Assembly: GCF_900156675.1 (NCBI RefSeq)
Contig: NZ_FTOH01000001.1
Span: 372,001-436,000 of the forward strand
Direction: 5' to 3'
Length of the DNA: 64,000 nucleotides
DNA from: Thalassolituus maritimus
GTDB taxonomy: Bacteria; Pseudomonadota; Gammaproteobacteria; Pseudomonadales; Oceanobacteraceae
The translations under genes and the position numbers were made by a program. Of the stretch, positions 9,329 to 18,023 are shown piece by piece (the stretch's first letter is position 1; each line of letters starts with the position of its first letter). The notes under the pieces were generated by a model. That model was not told the origin of the DNA, ran no database searches, and saw nothing but the letters and a program-made list of their open reading frames with translations.

Positions 9329-9820
9329 ATGGGTAAGTTAATGGTTCGTAAATTAATCGTAGCAGTCGTATTTGCAGTAATAGCGCCGTTTGTTGTCGTC
9401 GCGCTGATTGCAGGTCTGGCTAAAGATATTCAACTGGTCGGTGGTGCTGCCGCTAGCTTCTCTACTCTGCTGAACTCAGAAGGCATGGCGGTCGCACTGA
9501 TTGTTATGGCAATTCTGGCATTTATCATCAGCTTTGTGTCTGCTCAACTGGTTCCGGCGCGTCGTCGTCGTCAGCGCAGCAGTGGCACTATGGTTGAGAG
9601 TGACGTAGAAGATGGCCGTGAGCGTGGCGTCGTTAAGTGGTTCAACGTGAAGAAAGGCTTTGGCTTTATTACCTGGGACGAAGGTGAGGATGTGTTTGTT
9701 CACTTCCGCTCTATCCGTGGTCAGGGACATCGCTCACTGACCGAAGGTCAACGCGTTAAGTTCAGCGTTGTTCGCGGTGAGAAAGGCCCTCAGGCGGAAG
9801 ATGTCTCAGCGATACGCTAA
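9329..9820 (+). CDS. membrane-anchored cold-shock-domain protein
   Basis: 163 residues. Two predicted transmembrane helices (residues ~8-30 and ~52-74) are followed by a basic patch (RRRRQR), a short linker, and a complete cold-shock domain from ~97 to the end. That domain carries both RNA-binding motifs: KGFGFI (RNP1) and VFVHF (RNP2). The basic patch after helix 2 predicts that the nucleic-acid-binding domain is cytosolic, giving a CspA-like RNA-binding domain tethered to the inner membrane. An alternative ATG four codons in would change little. It is monocistronic with its own terminator. The role is unknown to me; binding of mRNA at the membrane is an inference from the architecture. Confidence 0.88.
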   Translation: MGKLMVRKLIVAVVFAVIAPFVVVALIAGLAKDIQLVGGAAASFSTLLNSEGMAVALIVMAILAFIISFVSAQLVPARRRRQRSSGTMVESDVEDGRERGVVKWFNVKKGFGFITWDEGEDVFVHFRSIRGQGHRSLTEGQRVKFSVVRGEKGPQAEDVSAIR

Positions 9821-9834
9821 GTCTGACGGGTATA

Positions 9835-9862
9835 AAAAAGCGGCTTTGAGCCGCTTTTTTTT
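9835..9862 (+). terminator. terminator of the membrane cold-shock gene
   Basis: AAAAAGCGGCT (9835-9845), 3-base loop, AGCCGCTTTTT (9849-9859), T-run continuing to 9862. A-tract and T-tract on both sides let it work on either strand. Confidence 0.92.
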
Positions 9863-9920
9863 GTGTCTGATAACTGCCCTGATGGGGCTTTTATATCTTC
9901 TCTTTATGTAAAGAGAGCTC

Positions 9921-10035
9921 GTCGCAGCTCTGCGACTCGCATAGCCAGCAAAGCGTAATTTTCAGATGAGACCAGAGCATAGGCTTACCTCCTTTCTATA
10001 ACTGCAGTATAGACAGGAGGTTGTATCGTGCTCTG
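9921..10035. repeat. cluster of intergenic inverted repeats
   Basis: In the 250-bp gap between two convergent genes. The first hairpin is GTCGCA-GCTC-TGCGAC (9921-9936). The second, larger one spans 9973-10035: outer arms CAGAGCAT/GTGCTCTG (9973-9980, 10028-10035), 7-base internal loops, inner arms CCTCCTTTCTATA/TATAGACAGGAGG (9988-10000, 10008-10020, one mismatch) and a 7-base loop. It has no T-run. CCTGA-AAG-TCAGG follows at 10042-10054. Confidence 0.75.
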
Positions 10036-10072
10036 CACTGACCTGAAAGTCAGGCGACTGTGATGATCAGTC

Positions 10073-10843
10073 TCAGAGCTTCAGCAGAGATTTCAGCAAA
10101 CGAGGGTTAGCCACAGCGATGTTCGCTGGAGCAGATACCCGTGGAGCGCCATCAATGGCTGCAAGCAGGCAGCCTGCTTCTGAGGTCAGAAGAGTGCCGG
10201 CATTCAGTGCGATGGCATCAAGGTCAGACACCAGGGCCGCCTGGAAGCGGTCGGCAGCAACGTAAGCCATGGTCAGGATGCCAGAACCAATGGAGCGTAC
10301 GTCGTAGTTTGATTCCATCAGGCGCATTACTTTCGCGCGCTGGTCAGCCGCGTTGTCACTCAGGCCCATAGGCTGAGTGAACGCAGTAATTGCGTCGGTT
10401 AGGGTAGTCACGCCACCACAACGGATACGGCGACCATTAAGTTGGGTGCCGCGACCACGTGAAGCGCTGAACTCATCACCATTCATTGGGTTGAGGACAA
10501 CGCAATGCTCAGTGCGGTCTTTGTGCAGGCAGTTGATGATGATAGCAAACGCCGGAATACCTACGCGGAAGTTAGCGAGATCATCGATCACACAGATCTG
10601 CCACACTGGCTGACCTTCTTTGCCGGCGTTGAAACCGGTTTCGCGGCCTTCAAAGTTATCGTCGGCGAGTGACTTCTTCAGCTCGAAAATAATGCTCTTT
10701 TCGAGACCAATGGTGCAGTCAGCAATAAACTTAGCTTTTTCCTGATCAGTACTCTGAGCAGCATCAAAACGGTCAAGACGACGAACCAGATCCTGACCGG
10801 CGTTGCGCGCAGCGCGCAGCGCCAGATTCACCATGGGTTGCAT
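10073..10843 (-). CDS. suhB: SuhB-family protein with degenerate inositol-phosphatase site
   Basis: Homologue of SuhB, which in E. coli is both an inositol monophosphatase and a factor in ribosomal RNA transcription antitermination. 256 residues. The first 100 residues align with E. coli SuhB without gaps from memory (MxPMxNxAxRAAR start; W at 81; NF at 91-92). In that register position 44 is Thr instead of Asp, 67 is Arg instead of Glu, 84 is Cys instead of Asp, and the D-P-L-D-G-T metal signature reads C-V-I-D-D-L. Asp87 and the distal Asp (DLDAIA) remain. Phosphatase activity is therefore unlikely, while a structural or antitermination role could persist. The start has AGGA 8 bases upstream. 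Divergent from trmJ, the usual neighbour of suhB. Confidence 0.88.
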   Translation of the reverse strand: MQPMVNLALRAARNAGQDLVRRLDRFDAAQSTDQEKAKFIADCTIGLEKSIIFELKKSLADDNFEGRETGFNAGKEGQPVWQICVIDDLANFRVGIPAFAIIINCLHKDRTEHCVVLNPMNGDEFSASRGRGTQLNGRRIRCGGVTTLTDAITAFTQPMGLSDNAADQRAKVMRLMESNYDVRSIGSGILTMAYVAADRFQAALVSDLDAIALNAGTLLTSEAGCLLAAIDGAPRVSAPANIAVANPRLLKSLLKL

Positions 10844-10995
10844 AAGGTATTCCTGTTGCTTTAAAGAACGTAAGGCAGGGTGACAGACCCAGCCTTTAAA
10901 AAACGGCCGCGAAGTATAACAGCGTAGAACTGGTTGGCGAAGTCCCTTTTGCGCTACACTTTCGGCCTTTACATTCCTACCATGTCGGGTCTTAC

Positions 10996-11766
10996 ATGCT
11001 GAACAGAATCTGTGTCGTGATGGTCAACACCACACACTCCGGAAATATAGGTGCAGCGGCACGGGCGATGAAAAACATGGGGCTGAGTCGCCTGCTGTTA
11101 GTAGATCCGATAGCGAGCATCGATGAAGAAGCGATTCAGCGCTCTTCCCGCGCTGAAGATATCCTTCACAATGCTGAAATTCATCCGACACTGGAAAGTG
11201 CGATCGCGGGTTGTGGTCTGGTGGTGGGCACCAGTGCTCGCAGTCGCAGCGTCCCCTGGCCACTGATGACGCCACGGCAGTGCGGCGACCGGGCGGCTCA
11301 GGCGGCAGCAGCGGGGAATGATATCGCGCTGGTTTTTGGTCGCGAAAGCCGTGGCCTTACGAATGAAGAGCTCCATCTGTGTAATGCACATGTGCATATT
11401 CCAACGGATGAGAACTTCTCTTCGCTCAATGTAGCCCAGGCGATTCAGGTCATGGCGTACGAAATGCGCCTTGCGCTGACCGATGTCGAAAACGCTGAAA
11501 GTGAGCAGCGTTGGGGCGTGGATTGGGATTACCCCATGGCAACGCACGATCAGTTGAACGGTATGTTGCAGCACATGGAGCAGACTCTGGTTGAGATTGG
11601 CTTCCTTGACCCCAATACTCCCAAGCAACTGATGACGCGTGTGCGCCGGCTTTTTCAGCGGGCGGCACCGGATCGCATGGAAATTAATATTCTCAGGGGT
11701 ATGCTGGCGGCCGTTCAGCGGCGTACAGATGCCTCAGAGTCTGATGAAAGAGGGGATAAGGCTTGA
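10996..11766 (+). CDS. trmJ: tRNA (cytidine/uridine-2'-O-)-methyltransferase TrmJ
   Basis: SPOUT-class enzyme that 2'-O-methylates position 32 of several tRNAs using SAM. 256 residues (E. coli 246). The N-terminal substrate loop [13 protein letters not shown] lies at residues 18-30. The SAM-binding trefoil-knot motifs [30 protein letters not shown] and VMAYEMR follow. The last 80 residues form the extra helical domain seen in TrmJ. It overlaps cysE by 4 bases, suggesting translational coupling, and is divergent from suhB. Confidence 0.96.
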   Translation: MLNRICVVMVNTTHSGNIGAAARAMKNMGLSRLLLVDPIASIDEEAIQRSSRAEDILHNAEIHPTLESAIAGCGLVVGTSARSRSVPWPLMTPRQCGDRAAQAAAAGNDIALVFGRESRGLTNEELHLCNAHVHIPTDENFSSLNVAQAIQVMAYEMRLALTDVENAESEQRWGVDWDYPMATHDQLNGMLQHMEQTLVEIGFLDPNTPKQLMTRVRRLFQRAAPDRMEINILRGMLAAVQRRTDASESDERGDKA

Positions 11767-12557
11767 GTATCCGTCAATTGCGCGAAGATATCGCATGTGT
11801 GTTCGACAGGGATCCGGCGGCACGGAATACCTTTGAGGTACTCACAACCTATCCGGGCGTCCATGCGATCATGCACTACCGCCTGGCCAACTGGTTATGG
11901 CGCCGCGGCCTGAAATGGTTCGCGCGTGTGCTTTCTACGTTCAGTCGCTGGATGACGGGAATCGAGATTCACCCGGGCGCAACCATTGGTAACCGCTTCT
12001 TCATTGATCACGGCATGGGCGTGGTGATTGGTGAAACCGCTGAGATTGGCGACGATGTGACCCTTTACCATGGAGTGACTCTTGGTGGCACAAGCTGGAA
12101 TAAAGGTAAGCGTCACCCAACCTTGCACGATGGTGTTGTGGTTGGTGCAGGCGCCAAGGTGCTAGGCCCGATTACTGTAGGCGCTGACGCTCGTATTGGT
12201 TCTAACGCTGTGGTGACCAAGGATGTGCCTGAATCTGTCACTGTGGTGGGCATTCCAGGGCGTATTATCCGTAAGGCGAGTACGGATGCTGAGAACCGCC
12301 GGCGGGAAATGGCTGCGAAGATAGGGTTTGATGCTTACGGTATGACCGATGATATGCCCGATCCTATCGCGCGCTCGATCCACAACCTTATGGATCACAT
12401 GCATCACGTCGATAAGAAAATCGACAATATGTGCCGGGCGCTGAGTAACCTTGGGGATCACAGCTGCGAAGATGCACTTCCTGAGCTGGAAGAAGAAACC
12501 TTCGTCAGCCTGCATGAGCGCCTCGAGGCAGAAAGAGAGAAGTCCTCCGGAGACTGA
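11763..12557 (+). CDS. cysE: serine O-acetyltransferase
   Basis: Acetylates serine from acetyl-CoA to O-acetylserine, the entry step of cysteine synthesis. 264 residues of the shorter EpsC/plant-like type. A helical N-terminal part ends near residue 60. A left-handed beta-helix of hexapeptide repeats follows ([40 protein letters not shown]), with the catalytic His in FIDHG. The C-terminal tail of ~70 residues is acidic. The start is TTG inside the TTGA overlap with trmJ. Its position ahead of iscR links cysteine supply to IscS, which consumes cysteine. Confidence 0.95.
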   Translation: MSIRQLREDIACVFDRDPAARNTFEVLTTYPGVHAIMHYRLANWLWRRGLKWFARVLSTFSRWMTGIEIHPGATIGNRFFIDHGMGVVIGETAEIGDDVTLYHGVTLGGTSWNKGKRHPTLHDGVVVGAGAKVLGPITVGADARIGSNAVVTKDVPESVTVVGIPGRIIRKASTDAENRRREMAAKIGFDAYGMTDDMPDPIARSIHNLMDHMHHVDKKIDNMCRALSNLGDHSCEDALPELEEETFVSLHERLEAEREKSSGD

Positions 12558-12573
12558 CAAAAGCTTTCGCAAG

Positions 12574-12607
12574 ATAGTTGACTGTTTTAGTCGGAAATAC
12601 GCATAAT
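12574..12607 (+). promoter_or_regulatory. iscR promoter overlapped by a type 1 IscR operator
   Basis: 12574-12598 matches the E. coli type 1 IscR site consensus (ATA-S-YY-GACT...AGTC) almost throughout: ATAGTTGACT at 12574-12583, AGTC at 12589-12592. The -35 TTGACT (12578-12583) lies inside it, with an 18-base spacer to the -10 CATAAT (12602-12607). [2Fe-2S]-IscR bound here should block RNA polymerase, giving autorepression. Confidence 0.85.
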
Positions 12608-12633
12608 CAATCCAGTACTAACGAGGTGAGATT

Positions 12634-13131
12634 ATGCGTTTAACGACTAAAGGCCGTTATGCCGTGACAGCAATGCTGGATCTGGCTATTCATGCACGTC
12701 AGGGGCCAGTCAGCCTGAACGATATTTCCGGTCGTCAGGGAATATCTCTGTCATACCTCGAGCAGCTGTTCGCCAAGTTGCGGCGTAATGGTCTGGTATC
12801 CAGTGTGCGTGGGCCGGGTGGTGGTTATCAACTTAGCCGTGCTGATGCTGAGATTAACGTTGCTGAGATTGTGGATGCGGTCAACGAATCCATGGACGCC
12901 ACACGCTGCAACCGCAAGGGTGACTGTCAGGATGGCGAAGAGTGCCTGACTCATCATTTGTGGATGGATCTGAGCGATCAGATCCACAGTTTCCTGAAGA
13001 ACATATCCCTGTTTCAGCTTATCGAGCGTCGTGAAATCAAAGACATTGCCAGTCGTCAGGAACGTGGAGTCCGTGATCGTATCGATAGTCTGTTGATTAC
13101 CGACAGCATGGACACCAGTCGCTCGGCTTGA
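12634..13131 (+). CDS. iscR: Fe-S cluster-sensing Rrf2 regulator IscR
   Basis: Rrf2-family winged-helix repressor that carries a [2Fe-2S] cluster and sets Fe-S biogenesis output. 165 residues. The DNA-binding N-terminus [18 protein letters not shown] is near-identical to E. coli. The recognition helix [14 protein letters not shown] and the wing [10 protein letters not shown] are present. The cluster ligands fall at exactly the E. coli positions: Cys92, Cys98, Cys104 and His107. The Shine-Dalgarno is GAGGTGAG. The upstream operator shows autoregulation. Only iscS follows here; the scaffold and chaperone genes normally in this operon are missing. Confidence 0.97.
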   Translation: MRLTTKGRYAVTAMLDLAIHARQGPVSLNDISGRQGISLSYLEQLFAKLRRNGLVSSVRGPGGGYQLSRADAEINVAEIVDAVNESMDATRCNRKGDCQDGEECLTHHLWMDLSDQIHSFLKNISLFQLIERREIKDIASRQERGVRDRIDSLLITDSMDTSRSA

Positions 13132-13187
13132 CGAAAGAGATCCGCTGAGGACAATGCGCCTTAAAACCCAGTGATGCGGATACCGTA

Positions 13188-14351
13188 ATGAAATCAATTT
13201 ATCTCGACTACGCAGCGACGACGCCCTGTGCACCTGAGGTCGCGGAAGCGATGACTGCTTGCCTGACTCTGGACGGCAACTTTGCGAATCCTGCGTCACG
13301 TTCGCATCGCTACGGCTGGCAGGCTGAGCAGGCGGTAGAGAATGCCCGTGGCCAACTGGCCCGTCTGATCGGCGCTGATACTCGCGAAATTGTCTGGACG
13401 TCGGGCGCGACTGAAAGTAACAATCTGGCAATCAAAGGCTACGTCGAAGCGCTTCGACGCGAACAGCCGCATACTCCACTTCACATCGTTACCTCCGCGA
13501 TTGAACATAAGGCAGTTCTGGATACGGTGGCCTACCTTGAGCGTTGGCACCAGGTTCACGTCAGTTACCTTACGCCGGATGCGGATGGCCTTATTCAGCC
13601 GTCGCAGGTGGCGGATGCTCTGACCGACAATACGTGTCTCGTCACGCTGATGGCGGTTAATAATGAACTGGGCACAGTGACTGACATCCCCGCGATCGCG
13701 AAGATGCTCAAAGATCACAGGGCACTGTTGCACGTCGATGCGGCCCAGGCGGTTGGTAAGATGGCAGTCAATGTCAGTGACTGGGGCGTTGATATGATGT
13801 CCTTGTCGGCGCACAAGTTTTACGGCCCTAAGGGCATTGGCGCTTTGTATGTACGTCGCGCCCCTCAGGTGCCTCTAGTCAGTCAGATCCATGGTGGCGG
13901 GCATGAGCGTGGAATGCGTTCTGGCACGTTACCAACCCATCAGTTGGTAGGCTTCGGCGAGGCTGCACGCCTGGTCAGTGAGCAGCTGGCGACCGACGAA
14001 GAACGTATCCGCGGGCTGCGTGATCGTCTCTGGGCAGGAATCTCATCACTGGGTGATGTCTGGGTGAACGGTGACCTTGATGCGCGCGTCGCTAACCATC
14101 TCAATGTGAGTTTTGCAGGCGTGGATGGTGAAATCCTGCTTGCCAGCCTGGCGAAAGTGGCCGTGTCTTCCGGCTCTGCCTGTACCTCGGCGAGTGTGGA
14201 GCCATCCTACGTTCTGAAAGCGATCGGGCGAAGTGATCAGCTGGCCCACGCGGGTTTGCGAATGAGTGTTGGCCGTTACACAACGGAAGAAGAGATCGAC
14301 TTCGCGATTGCTGAAGTTTCGCGTGTTGTGAGCCTCCTTCGTAAACAGTGA
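13188..14351 (+). CDS. iscS: cysteine desulfurase IscS, lacking the C-terminal tail
   Basis: PLP enzyme that takes sulfur from cysteine and passes it as a persulfide to Fe-S scaffolds, TusA and ThiI. 387 residues against 404 in E. coli. PLP-binding SGATESNN lies near residue 72, His107 in SAIEHK, the Schiff-base lysine Lys210 in SAHKFYG, and the persulfide cysteine Cys332 in SSGSACTSAS. The protein stops at VSLLRKQ, where E. coli IscS continues with about 20 residues ending in EWAHH that are needed for IscU binding. iscU, iscA, hscB, hscA, fdx and iscX are all absent; ndk follows after 100 bp. It may mainly serve tRNA thiolation, or feed a scaffold encoded elsewhere. Confidence 0.95.
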   Translation: MKSIYLDYAATTPCAPEVAEAMTACLTLDGNFANPASRSHRYGWQAEQAVENARGQLARLIGADTREIVWTSGATESNNLAIKGYVEALRREQPHTPLHIVTSAIEHKAVLDTVAYLERWHQVHVSYLTPDADGLIQPSQVADALTDNTCLVTLMAVNNELGTVTDIPAIAKMLKDHRALLHVDAAQAVGKMAVNVSDWGVDMMSLSAHKFYGPKGIGALYVRRAPQVPLVSQIHGGGHERGMRSGTLPTHQLVGFGEAARLVSEQLATDEERIRGLRDRLWAGISSLGDVWVNGDLDARVANHLNVSFAGVDGEILLASLAKVAVSSGSACTSASVEPSYVLKAIGRSDQLAHAGLRMSVGRYTTEEEIDFAIAEVSRVVSLLRKQ

Positions 14352-14394
14352 GTGAGTTGCGGCATCCTTTATACAACTTTCATAGAAAGGTGCG

Positions 14395-14400
14395 TATAAT
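14395..14400 (+). promoter_or_regulatory. candidate -10 of an ndk promoter
   Basis: Perfect TATAAT at 14395-14400, with a TG three bases upstream of it, between iscS and ndk. No good -35 is visible. This suggests ndk is not only read from the iscR promoter. Confidence 0.5.
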
Positions 14401-14452
14401 CCGCGGGTTTTGAACCCTAAACACACACAAACACCTACTTTGGAGCTAAAAA

Positions 14453-14878
14453 ATGGCTGTAGAACGCACTCTGTCCATCATCAAACCAGATGCTGTTGCT
14501 AAAAACGTAATCGGCGAAATCCTGACTCGCTTTGAAAAAGCTGGCCTGCAGGTTGTTGCTGCTAAAATGCTGAAGCTGGACGACGAAAAAGCTGGCGGTT
14601 TCTACGCTGAGCACAAAGAGCGTCCTTTCTTCGGTGATCTGGTTGGTTTCATGACTTCTGGCCCAGTTGTTGTACAGGTTCTGGAAGGTGAAAACGCGAT
14701 CGCTAAGAACCGCGAACTGATGGGTGCGACTAACCCTAAAGAAGCTGACGCTGGCACTATCCGCGCTGACTTCGCTGAAAGCATCGACGCTAACGCCGTT
14801 CACGGTTCTGACTCTGCTGAGTCTGCAGCACGTGAAATCGATTATTTCTTCAATGCTGAAGAAATCTGCGCACGCTAA
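14453..14878 (+). CDS. ndk: nucleoside diphosphate kinase
   Basis: Transfers the gamma phosphate of ATP to nucleoside diphosphates through a phosphohistidine, balancing NTP and dNTP pools. 141 residues (E. coli 143). N-terminal [12 protein letters not shown], and the active-site [12 protein letters not shown] with catalytic His117, the standard number. GGAG is 7 bases upstream. Codon use is highly biased (GCT, GGT, CTG, AAA), as in strongly expressed genes. It is the first gene of the conserved ndk-rlmN-pilF-ispG-hisS-yfgM-bamB-der block. A G/C hairpin lies downstream (14889-14914) without a T-run, so partial read-through to rlmN is likely. Confidence 0.98.
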   Translation: MAVERTLSIIKPDAVAKNVIGEILTRFEKAGLQVVAAKMLKLDDEKAGGFYAEHKERPFFGDLVGFMTSGPVVVQVLEGENAIAKNRELMGATNPKEADAGTIRADFAESIDANAVHGSDSAESAAREIDYFFNAEEICAR

Positions 14879-14960
14879 GTGATGCAGTGGGGCAGTAGCA
14901 ACGCTTGCTGCCCCGTTCACCCTGCCGGCTAGCCCGGTGCTGTACTTCAGGTATTCCAAC

Positions 14961-16094
14961 ATGTCCGACACTTCAGAAAAAACCAACCTGCTGGGCCTGT
15001 CACCTGCGAAGATGGAAGAGTTCTTCCTGAGCATTGGTGAAAAGAAATTCCGTGCGCAACAGATGCTGAAGTGGATTCACCAGTATGGCGAATCGGACTT
15101 CGAAAAGATGACGAACATGGGCAAGGCGCTGCGCGCAAAGCTGGCAGAAGTCAGTGAAATTGTCCTGCCTGAAGTCGTATATGAAGATTTCTCAAAAGAT
15201 GGCACCCGCAAATGGGTGATGCGTATGCCGGGAGGCAGTGCCGTCGAAACTGTTTATATCCCTGAGAAAGATCGTGGCACCCTGTGTGTCAGTTCGCAGA
15301 TTGGCTGCGCACTGGACTGCAGCTTCTGCTCCACGGGCAAACAGGGCTTTAACCGTGACCTGACTGTGGCAGAAATCATTGGTCAGCTTTATGTTGCTGC
15401 TATGAGTTTTCATGAGCCAGGTGAGCGCCGTGAACGCCGCATCACCAACGTCGTGATGATGGGAATGGGCGAGCCTCTGCTCAACTTCGATAACGTTGTC
15501 GACGCCATGAATCTGATGATGGACGACAACGCTTATGGCTTATCCAAGCGTCGCGTCACACTGAGCACGTCGGGCGTTGTTCCTATGATTGATAAGCTCG
15601 GTGATGTCACGGATGTCTCTCTGGCGATTTCTCTGCACGCGCCAAACGATGAGCTGCGCAACACGCTGGTGCCTCTCAACAAGAAGTACCCGCTCAGCGA
15701 ACTGATTTCTGCGACTAATCGTTACCTTGGCAAGTTGCCAGACAAGCGCAAAGCCACGATTGAATACACGCTGATTGATGGTGTGAATGACGAGATGGCG
15801 CATGCAGAAGAACTGGCTGAGTTGATGAAGCTGGTGCCGTGCAAAATTAACCTGATTCCGTTTAATCCTTTTCCTAATTCAGGCTATCGTCGCCCAAGTA
15901 ATAACCGCGTATATCGCTTCCGTGATTACCTTATCAGTCAGGGACATGTGGTCACCATCCGCTCCACGCGGGGGGATGATATCGATGCGGCCTGTGGTCA
16001 GCTGGTCGGTAAAGTAGAGGATCGCACGCGTCGTAGTCAGCGTTATATTGATGCCGTTCAGATTGACAGCGAACAGGGAGGTCGAGCTTCGTGA
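14961..16094 (+). CDS. rlmN: dual-specificity 23S rRNA/tRNA adenine-C2 methyltransferase RlmN
   Basis: Radical-SAM enzyme that makes 2-methyladenosine at A2503 of 23S rRNA and A37 of some tRNAs. 377 residues from the ATG at 14961; a GTG eight codons upstream is possible, but AGG spaced 9 bases before the ATG supports the inner start. The [4Fe-4S] motif [15 protein letters not shown] is present, as are the [17 protein letters not shown]-binding segment and the catalytic cysteine in [10 protein letters not shown] near the C-terminus. Its stop overlaps the pilF start by one base. Confidence 0.97.
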   Translation: MSDTSEKTNLLGLSPAKMEEFFLSIGEKKFRAQQMLKWIHQYGESDFEKMTNMGKALRAKLAEVSEIVLPEVVYEDFSKDGTRKWVMRMPGGSAVETVYIPEKDRGTLCVSSQIGCALDCSFCSTGKQGFNRDLTVAEIIGQLYVAAMSFHEPGERRERRITNVVMMGMGEPLLNFDNVVDAMNLMMDDNAYGLSKRRVTLSTSGVVPMIDKLGDVTDVSLAISLHAPNDELRNTLVPLNKKYPLSELISATNRYLGKLPDKRKATIEYTLIDGVNDEMAHAEELAELMKLVPCKINLIPFNPFPNSGYRRPSNNRVYRFRDYLISQGHVVTIRSTRGDDIDAACGQLVGKVEDRTRRSQRYIDAVQIDSEQGGRAS

Positions 16095-16882
16095 TGCCAG
16101 TATTCAGACTATTGACAGCTATCACACTGGTAATTGGTTTACAGGCGTGTGTCACCGTCGAAGAAAGTCGTTTCAGTAAAAAAGCATCTCCGGAGAAGGC
16201 GGTTGATAATTACACTCAGCTTGGCCTTGGTTATTTGCAGAAAGGCCGGCCTGACTGGGCGCGTGATCGTTTACAGCGGGCGCTCGAAATTAATCCGGAT
16301 GACCCACAGGCAAACGATGCTATGGGGCTGGTCTGGCAAACCGAAGGCGAGCTTGATCTGGCCGAGGACTCATTTAAAAAGGCGCTTCGTGAAGATCCTG
16401 AGTTCACTTTGGCCCGTCACCACCTTGGTCGCCTCTATGCACGCATGAAACGTCATAAAGAAGCGCGTGAATTACTGACAGAAGTCGCTAACGACCGTTA
16501 CTACAATAACCGCGTTGGTGCATATAACGATATGGCCCTGAATTTCTATCGAATGGGGAATTCTCAGGGAGCCATCGAGGCTTATAGTCAGTCGCTGCGT
16601 CTGGCGCCTTACAACGTTGATGCGCTGGTCAATATCTCAACTCTGTTATTTGAGGCTCAGCGGTATGACGAGTCTCTCAAATATTTTGATCGCTTTGATC
16701 GTCTGGTCGAACGTGATCAGACCGAGCATACAGCGCACAGCCTGTGGCTGGGTATTAAGTTACTGACGATCCATCAGCAGACCTCACGAGGCGTTGCGCT
16801 GGCGGCTCAATTGAAACAACGTTTTCCGCAATCTGAAGAATATCGGATGTATCAGGAATCTCTGAACGGTGCTCAGTCATGA
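16094..16882 (+). CDS. pilF: type IV pilus assembly lipoprotein PilF/PilW
   Basis: Outer-membrane pilotin that promotes localisation and multimerisation of the PilQ secretin. 262 residues from the ATG at 16094 (a GTG at 16091 would add one). The signal peptide ends in the lipobox LQAC, lipidated Cys at residue 19. The mature part is a run of TPR units: residues ~40-75 ([17 protein letters not shown]), ~75-110 ([18 protein letters not shown]), then four more to ~230. The family usually has six TPRs. Its last codons overlap ispG by 4 bases. In Pseudomonas and E. coli a rodZ gene sits between pilF and ispG; here it is missing. Confidence 0.93.
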   Translation: MPVFRLLTAITLVIGLQACVTVEESRFSKKASPEKAVDNYTQLGLGYLQKGRPDWARDRLQRALEINPDDPQANDAMGLVWQTEGELDLAEDSFKKALREDPEFTLARHHLGRLYARMKRHKEARELLTEVANDRYYNNRVGAYNDMALNFYRMGNSQGAIEAYSQSLRLAPYNVDALVNISTLLFEAQRYDESLKYFDRFDRLVERDQTEHTAHSLWLGIKLLTIHQQTSRGVALAAQLKQRFPQSEEYRMYQESLNGAQS

Positions 16883-17997
16883 ATAAAAACATGGAAAACC
16901 CGATTAAGCGCAGAAAAAGTCGCAAAATCTGGGTGGGCGATGTCCCGGTAGGTGGTGATGCGCCTATTGCGATTCAGACCATGACGAATACAGAAACGAC
17001 GGATGTTGCTGCAACCGTAGCTCAGATTCGCCGTGCGCAGGATGCCGGCGCAGATATTGTTCGTGTATCCGTTCCTACGATGGATGCCGCTGAGGCGTTT
17101 GGTGAAATCCGCAAACAGGTGGATATTCCACTCGTCTCGGACATTCATTTTGATTATCGCATTGCACTGCGTGTTGCAGAGCTGGGCGTCGACTGTCTGC
17201 GCATTAACCCGGGTAATATCGGTCGTGAAGATCGTGTGCGCGCGGTGATTGATGCGGCGAAAGACAAAGGCATTCCGATCCGCATTGGCGTTAACGCGGG
17301 CTCTCTCGAAAAAGACCTCCAGAAGAAATACGGCGAACCGACTCCAGACGCTCTGGTCGAATCGGCTATGCGTCATATCGATATTCTGGATCGTCTTAAC
17401 TACCCGGATTTCAAACTGAGTCTGAAAGCGTCAGATATCTTTATGACGGTGGCGGCGTATCGCAAAATTGCCGATCAGATTGAGCAACCTCTGCATCTCG
17501 GTATTACCGAAGCGGGTGGTTTACGCGGCGGTACGGTGAAGTCCTCTATCGGTCTTGGCTTACTTCTGTGGGATGGTATTGGTGACACTATTCGCGTGTC
17601 TCTTGCTGCTGATCCGGTAGAAGAAGTGAAGGTGGGCTGGGATATGCTCAAGTCACTGAAGCTGCGCTCCCGTGGTATTAACTTTATTGCGTGCCCAAGC
17701 TGTTCACGTCAGAACTTTGATGTGATCAAAACCATGAACGAGCTGGAAATGCGCGTCGAAGATATCCGTACCGATATGGACGTTGCTGTCATTGGCTGTG
17801 TTGTGAACGGACCGGGCGAAGCCAAAGAAGTCGATCTGGGTTTGACTGGTGGTCAGCCGAATCTTGTATACATCGATGGCAAACCAGCTGGCAAATTGAC
17901 AAACGATGGTCTCGTTGATGATCTGGAGAGAATGATCCGGGAACGTGCGGCGACCCTCGACGAAGAACGCAAAGACCTGATTACCAGCGTTAAATAA
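16879..17997 (+). CDS. ispG: 4-hydroxy-3-methylbut-2-enyl-diphosphate synthase IspG
   Basis: [4Fe-4S] enzyme of the MEP pathway reducing MEcPP to HMBPP for isoprenoid (hence undecaprenyl and quinone) synthesis. 372 residues, same as E. coli. The N-terminal TIM-barrel carries [10 protein letters not shown] and [11 protein letters not shown]. The cluster cysteines are in ACPSCSRQ and [11 protein letters not shown], with the fourth ligand Glu in the latter stretch. The ATG overlaps the pilF stop. As an Fe-S enzyme it implies a working Fe-S assembly route in a cell whose local isc operon is incomplete. Confidence 0.98.
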   Translation: MNKNMENPIKRRKSRKIWVGDVPVGGDAPIAIQTMTNTETTDVAATVAQIRRAQDAGADIVRVSVPTMDAAEAFGEIRKQVDIPLVSDIHFDYRIALRVAELGVDCLRINPGNIGREDRVRAVIDAAKDKGIPIRIGVNAGSLEKDLQKKYGEPTPDALVESAMRHIDILDRLNYPDFKLSLKASDIFMTVAAYRKIADQIEQPLHLGITEAGGLRGGTVKSSIGLGLLLWDGIGDTIRVSLAADPVEEVKVGWDMLKSLKLRSRGINFIACPSCSRQNFDVIKTMNELEMRVEDIRTDMDVAVIGCVVNGPGEAKEVDLGLTGGQPNLVYIDGKPAGKLTNDGLVDDLERMIRERAATLDEERKDLITSVK

Positions 17998-18023
17998 CTG
18001 GAACAGGCAAAAAAGAGTTAAAC

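Noticed and set aside
14889-14914. GC hairpin after ndk as a Rho-independent terminator
   Set aside because: Stem is interrupted and no T-run follows; more likely a partial pause or mRNA-stabilising hairpin.
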